In this document: piece after piece, positions 7,935-10,255 of the stretch
Position numbering within the stretch: position 1 is the stretch's first letter
Layout: each line of letters opens with the position of its first letter
Source of the DNA: Nitrospirota bacterium
GTDB taxonomy: Bacteria; Nitrospirota; Thermodesulfovibrionia; Thermodesulfovibrionales; UBA6898
Assembly: GCA_029858145.1 (NCBI GenBank)
Contig: JAOUFP010000065.1
Span: forward strand, 1-10,255
DNA length: 10,255 nucleotides
Direction of reading: 5' to 3'
Position numbers and translations under genes: made by a program
The notes under the pieces: model-generated
Seen by the model: only the letters and a program-made list of their open reading frames with translations
Databases searched by the model: none
Told to the model about the DNA's origin: nothing

Positions 7935-8846
7935 CTATTCCACATTTATCATGAAGTCCATCAGGATAATTTTCCCCTGATGTTTCACTTCACTGAACAA
8001 AACGTAGATCCCTTTTGCCGGAAAAGTCACATGCGCCTTTATTACGGGGCCGAATTTGCCCTGAACGGCCCCGTGGATGTGTCCGACATGAGGGGTCGGG
8101 GATGCGCCCGGAACTTCTCCATGGGCGTGAATGAACCTCTGCAGATCCGTCAGCAGGACCGCAATATGCATGGGTGCCGCAAGGTACGGCTCAAAATCCG
8201 TAACCGCGTTGCCGTTCTTGTCAATGGCATACTCGAGCTCTGTTTCGCCTCCTGGTTCAACGTGCTCAGGGGCTGTTTTGAGAACAACGTGGTATGCCCC
8301 GAAATTTTTCTCGCGGGAAAGATCTTTTCTGAATGTTCCCAACGCAGGCTTTCCGCTGACGGTAACGATGAATTGCTTTGACAAATGTTTCCCGTTAGCC
8401 GACGTGTCTGCAGCGATAAGATACCGCCCGGCCCTCGGAAAGGTATATTGTAAGGCGAACCGGGCATTCATAATCATATTTTCGGTGATCGGCCCGAAGT
8501 CTTCCGGATGGATATGGGAAAAGACGCTGAAATCTTCGCTGATAATGACAACGTGAAGAATTCTTTCATGGCTTATGGTTATCCCCTGCAGAGGATCCCC
8601 GTCGTGATTCTTGATCGAGAACCGGAGCGCAGCCGGCTCCAGGGCCATAATCTTCCGAGGTTCTGAGGTAAGTTCCATTACCGCGTCGGCAGATTCTTCT
8701 GAATGGGCATGGCCATGCACGTCCCGCGGATGCTCATGCTTTCCGCCCATTTCAGAGAAGGAATGCCCGGGCCAGATGAAAAGAAACCATCCCGCGACGA
8801 GGAATGCCACGGCAAACGGAGACGATATAAACTTCTGGATTTTCAT
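7935..8846 (-). CDS. Exported His-rich protein with two copies of an HxHP/HxHG domain, probably metal-binding
   Basis: 303 residues from the ATG at 8846. An in-frame ATG at 8918 exists, but it lies upstream of the promoter and has no signal-peptide logic, whereas 8846 has AAGGA 9 nt before it and opens directly with a signal sequence. Residues 1-5 are basic (MKIQK) and about 11-27 are hydrophobic, so the product is exported or anchored at the N-terminus. A His cluster follows (H37, H39, H44, H46, H48). Two similar beta-rich units come next: about 55-166 with LHVVIISEDFSVFSHIHPED, and about 190-303 with MHIAVLLTDLQRFIHAHGE and a further VGHIHG. Each ends with an FPxxGxY strand (FPRAGRY, FPAKGIY). 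The repeated His pairs suggest copper or another soft/transition metal, but this is inference; I do not recognise a named gene. It converges on the response regulator with a 42-nt gap, so it is not part of that operon. Confidence 0.88.
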   Translation of the reverse strand: MKIQKFISSPFAVAFLVAGWFLFIWPGHSFSEMGGKHEHPRDVHGHAHSEESADAVMELTSEPRKIMALEPAALRFSIKNHDGDPLQGITISHERILHVVIISEDFSVFSHIHPEDFGPITENMIMNARFALQYTFPRAGRYLIAADTSANGKHLSKQFIVTVSGKPALGTFRKDLSREKNFGAYHVVLKTAPEHVEPGGETELEYAIDKNGNAVTDFEPYLAAPMHIAVLLTDLQRFIHAHGEVPGASPTPHVGHIHGAVQGKFGPVIKAHVTFPAKGIYVLFSEVKHQGKIILMDFMINVE

Positions 8847-8855
8847 GTGAGGTTT

Positions 8856-8860
8856 TCCTT
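8856..8860 (-). promoter_or_regulatory. Shine-Dalgarno fixing the start of the His-rich exported protein
   Basis: AAGGA on the minus strand, 9 nt upstream of the ATG at 8846. It selects this ATG over the in-frame ATG at 8918. Confidence 0.7.
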
Positions 8861-8866
8861 TTTTAA

Positions 8867-8895
8867 AGTATACCATGGATATGGAAATGGGCCAA
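8867..8895 (-). promoter_or_regulatory. Sigma-70-type promoter of the His-rich exported protein
   Basis: On the minus strand TTGGCC (8895-8890), a 17-bp spacer and TATACT (8872-8867), with TGG just before the -10 (extended -10). Transcription would start near 8860, giving a leader of only about 15-20 nt that still holds the AAGGA site. The spacer contains three ATGG repeats on the + strand (8875, 8881, 8887), which could be an operator or chance. Confidence 0.6.
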
Positions 8896-8918
8896 GAAAG
8901 AGAATGGTGCCCCTTCAA

Positions 8919-9010
8919 ATTTCCCTTAACGCGCTGCTTTTAGGTCATTTTTCCCTGTATATTTGTCTTTGAGGTATATTTTATAGATCAATTTGCAGAA
9001 CTTATAATTC
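8919..9010. other. AT-rich divergent intergenic segment
   Basis: A region between the promoter of the His-rich protein (leftward) and the 6S promoter (rightward). It is AT-rich, with a perfect TATAAT at 9003-9008 that has no matching -35. No gene is seen. It is the likely site for any regulator acting on either divergent promoter. Confidence 0.4.
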
Positions 9011-9039
9011 TTGACCTGCCGGCAAAAGAGAGTTAAAAT
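9011..9039 (+). promoter_or_regulatory. Sigma-70 promoter of the 6S RNA
   Basis: TTGACC (9011-9016), a 17-bp spacer and TAAAAT (9034-9039): 5/6 matches to both consensus hexamers at ideal spacing. The predicted start is near 9046, a few bases before the closing stem of the RNA below. No protein gene with a ribosome-binding site follows, which fits an RNA promoter. Confidence 0.7.
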
Positions 9040-9045
9040 ATAATT

Positions 9046-9230
9046 AAGAAAAGGCCTTGCGATACTCTGGACTGAGTAAAACCAGAGGATCAAGCAACTG
9101 GGTAAGGGAGCGGGAGTTGGATATGGTGAGCAAGCCTTCACTGTTAGAAGGACGCCTGAAATATCCATCGAAGCACCCACTTAGGAAAAGAGCTTATTGG
9201 TTTCCCGGATCTGGGGTATCGCATCAAATA
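9046..9230 (+). ncRNA. ssrS: 6S RNA (RNA polymerase-binding regulatory RNA)
   Basis: 6S RNA binds the housekeeping sigma-70 holoenzyme, mimics an open promoter and represses transcription in stationary phase. Here a consensus-like promoter is followed by about 184 nt whose ends pair. TGCGATACTCTGGA (9058-9071) pairs with TCTGGGGTATCGCA (9210-9223), 14 bp including three G-U pairs. Inside is a large unpaired central region (5' side about 9072-9098, 3' side about 9180-9209). Then come a TGGGT/ACCCA helix (9099-9103 with 9175-9179), TGGATAT/ATATCCA (9118-9124 with 9161-9167), and an apical CCTTC/GAAGG hairpin (9135-9139 with 9147-9151). The flanking tracts GGTGAGCAAGCC and GACGCCTGAAA resemble conserved parts of the family as I remember it. 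Length and bubble layout also fit. The exact 3' end is uncertain because no T-tract follows; 6S ends are normally processed. Confidence 0.78.
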
Positions 9231-9233
9231 TTC

Positions 9234-9338
9234 TGGAGCCATAGAAGGGTAAGTGGCCATCCTGATGACGTTGCGGCAGAATATGTATAATGCCGACGTT
9301 GGGTTGTCCAAACAAATTCGTTCCCTTTTATGGCTCTA
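9234..9338 (+). repeat. 105-nt imperfect inverted repeat / long hairpin flanked by TATTC
   Basis: TGGAGCCATAGAAGGG (9234-9249) can pair with CCCTTTTATGGCTCTA (9323-9338): 16 bp with two G-U pairs and no mismatch. Within the 73-nt interior a second hairpin can form: GACGT-tg-CGGCA pairing with TGCCG-ACGTT around the loop GAATATGTATAA. The element is bordered by TATTC on both sides (9229-9233 and 9337-9341, sharing two bases with the right arm). It starts 10 nt after the 6S closing stem. It could be a MITE-like insertion, a second structured RNA, or a structure that limits 6S transcription; no T-tract follows, so it is not a classic terminator. Confidence 0.55.
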
Positions 9339-9339
9339 T

Positions 9340-9765
9340 TCATTTCTCCCTGGCAGGGCGTTCTTCATTAATAACATCGCGTTTTCTCTTTTCATATGTG
9401 TCTTCGGCCGGAACCGGCACAGGTGAAATTGTCCTTCTCTCCTTTATAATACCGGTGATATTCAAGTCGTGCAACAGTGGTGCGGCCGGAGAAATGCAGG
9501 CCGGTTATTTCCCGGTCTGATGCGGTGGGCAGAGGATGCCGACTCTCTCCGTTTTGCATTGTGGCAGCTCTTTTGATAAATTTCTTTTGAATGCCTTAAG
9601 CCTCACCCCGAGATGCAAGCGATACAAAAGGGAGCCGCTCTCTTGATACCCCTCCCCGGTGATAACCCGATCAGAAAGAAGTTTAAAATCGCATGGTGCC
9701 GGCATCTTTTTGAACCTGATACCGCCAGCTGACCGGATAACACCCTTAATTATCAGTGATTCCAT
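9340..9765 (-). pseudogene. Possible decayed gene: minus-strand frame with one internal stop
   Basis: From the ATG at 9765 the minus frame gives 86 residues, then TAA (9505-9507), then a further 54 open codons in the same frame up to TGA (9340-9342). The frame is also open upstream of the ATG into the end of darP. One stop in about 140 codons is fewer than expected by chance at this base composition. The residues are charged and protein-like (for example EDTYEKRKRDVINEERPAREK just before the final stop). There is no Shine-Dalgarno at the ATG and I recognise no family. It could be a gene broken by a nonsense mutation, a short real gene (9505-9765), or chance. Confidence 0.2.
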
Positions 9766-9812
9766 AAGGAACAGGCTGCGGTAAAAGTTAAAGTATTCCT
9801 GCCCCGAAGAGT

Positions 9813-10255
9813 TTATGATCTTTTTGGCAAAAATTCCCTGAGATACTTGAAAAGGAGGCGAGACTGCTTCGGCGGTTTGCCTTCCTTCTTTTCTTTTCGC
9901 GAACTCAGCACGAACTGGCGAATTCTCCGGATGTCCGCGTCAGGGACACGTCTGATAATTTCATCGAAAACAGTATCATCACCCTCAACGAGACTGTCTC
10001 GCATCTGTTCGATCTGATGGAATTCATTGGCCTTGCGTTTCTGGCCCTTGTCTATTTCGTCAAGTGCCTGTTGTATCGGCGCGGTGTCGTTCCTGCGCAT
10101 AAGCACCCCGATATACTGCATCTGCCTCCGGCGTGCCCCATGGCTCTTCAGGGTCCTCGCAAGGAGCAGCGCCTCCCGCAGCTCCCGTGGGATCGCAATT
10201 TCCTCCATCTGTTCATTTGAGAGTTCGAGGAGTCGTTCTCCCATCTTCTGGAGAG
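9813..10255 (-). CDS. darP: Ribosome-associated protein DarP/YjgA (DUF615), N-terminus cut by window edge
   Basis: The product is a ribosome assembly factor that binds late 50S precursors and helps peptidyl-transferase-centre maturation (known from E. coli DarP/YjgA). 146 residues are visible. The ATG at 10244 aligns inside the family: the codons before it (LQK) continue the usual LQxLGxxLLxLS segment, so the true start lies to the right of the window, probably about 35-40 residues upstream. Family blocks are present: IPRELREALLLAR, then ARRRQMQYIGVLMRRNDTAPIQQALD, then the C-terminal VPDADIRRIRQFV, KEKKEGKPPKQSRLLFKYLREFL. Basic residues dominate, as expected for rRNA binding. No downstream terminator is seen within 50 nt of the stop. 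The family is best known from beta- and gammaproteobacteria. Confidence 0.93.
   Translation of the reverse strand, partial: LQKMGERLLELSNEQMEEIAIPRELREALLLARTLKSHGARRRQMQYIGVLMRRNDTAPIQQALDEIDKGQKRKANEFHQIEQMRDSLVEGDDTVFDEIIRRVPDADIRRIRQFVLSSRKEKKEGKPPKQSRLLFKYLREFLPKRS

Noticed and set aside
9057..9290. 77-codon + strand ORF (and its - strand shadow 8926-9180)
   Set aside because: It lies over the 6S RNA structure, has no Shine-Dalgarno, and the translation is not protein-like. The open frame is incidental.
9290..9520. 76-codon + strand ORF beginning at ATG 9290
   Set aside because: No ribosome-binding site; its start lies inside the long hairpin, and the opposite strand gives a more protein-like frame.
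9562..9577. Sigma-54-like sequence TGGCAG-N5-TTGA on the + strand
   Set aside because: The essential GC at -12 is GA here, and no gene follows it. Not a credible target of the regulator in this window.

Overview
The window comes from a Gram-negative bacterium with mid-range GC content. RpoC has a long insertion in the trigger loop (the SI3 type seen in Proteobacteria and some related phyla). A CxxCH motif lies in a periplasmic sensor, there is an NtrC-type sigma-54 activator, and a DarP/YjgA homologue is present. This fits a deltaproteobacterial (Desulfobacterota-like) or Nitrospirota-like lineage, but the sequence does not settle which. It is a chromosomal housekeeping region, not a mobile island.

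Layout, left to right. Bases 1-3421 hold the last four-fifths of rpoC (+), cut by the left edge and closed by a very strong intrinsic terminator (3442-3488). After a short spacer with a possible extended -10 promoter comes a compact + strand operon whose genes overlap by 11 nt at each junction. It contains a Mut7-C PIN-like RNase/zinc-ribbon protein (3646-4113), a membrane histidine kinase with a periplasmic Cache-like sensor carrying a CYKCH c-type heme motif (4103-6547), and an NtrC-family sigma-54 response regulator (6537-7892). A convergent - strand gene (7935-8846) encodes an exported His-rich protein made of two copies of one domain, probably metal-binding. It has its own promoter.

The roughly 970-bp stretch between that gene's start and the next gene has no convincing protein gene, but it is not empty. 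A consensus-like sigma-70 promoter (9011-9039) leads into a roughly 184-nt structured RNA that I read as 6S RNA (ssrS). Its ends pair in a 14-bp closing stem, and its apical part carries tracts that resemble the family. Just downstream is a 105-nt imperfect hairpin with 16-bp arms, flanked by the direct repeat TATTC. Beyond it lies a - strand reading frame broken by a single stop, possibly a decayed gene. The window ends in a - strand darP/yjgA gene cut by the right edge.

How the parts work together: the kinase probably senses redox state, a gas or a ligand in the periplasm through its heme-Cache domain and phosphorylates the regulator, which activates sigma-54 promoters. No convincing sigma-54 promoter is visible here, so the targets lie elsewhere. 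rpoC (RNA polymerase), 6S RNA (polymerase holoenzyme regulator) and darP (50S assembly) are growth-related genes, but nothing in the sequence shows that they are co-regulated.
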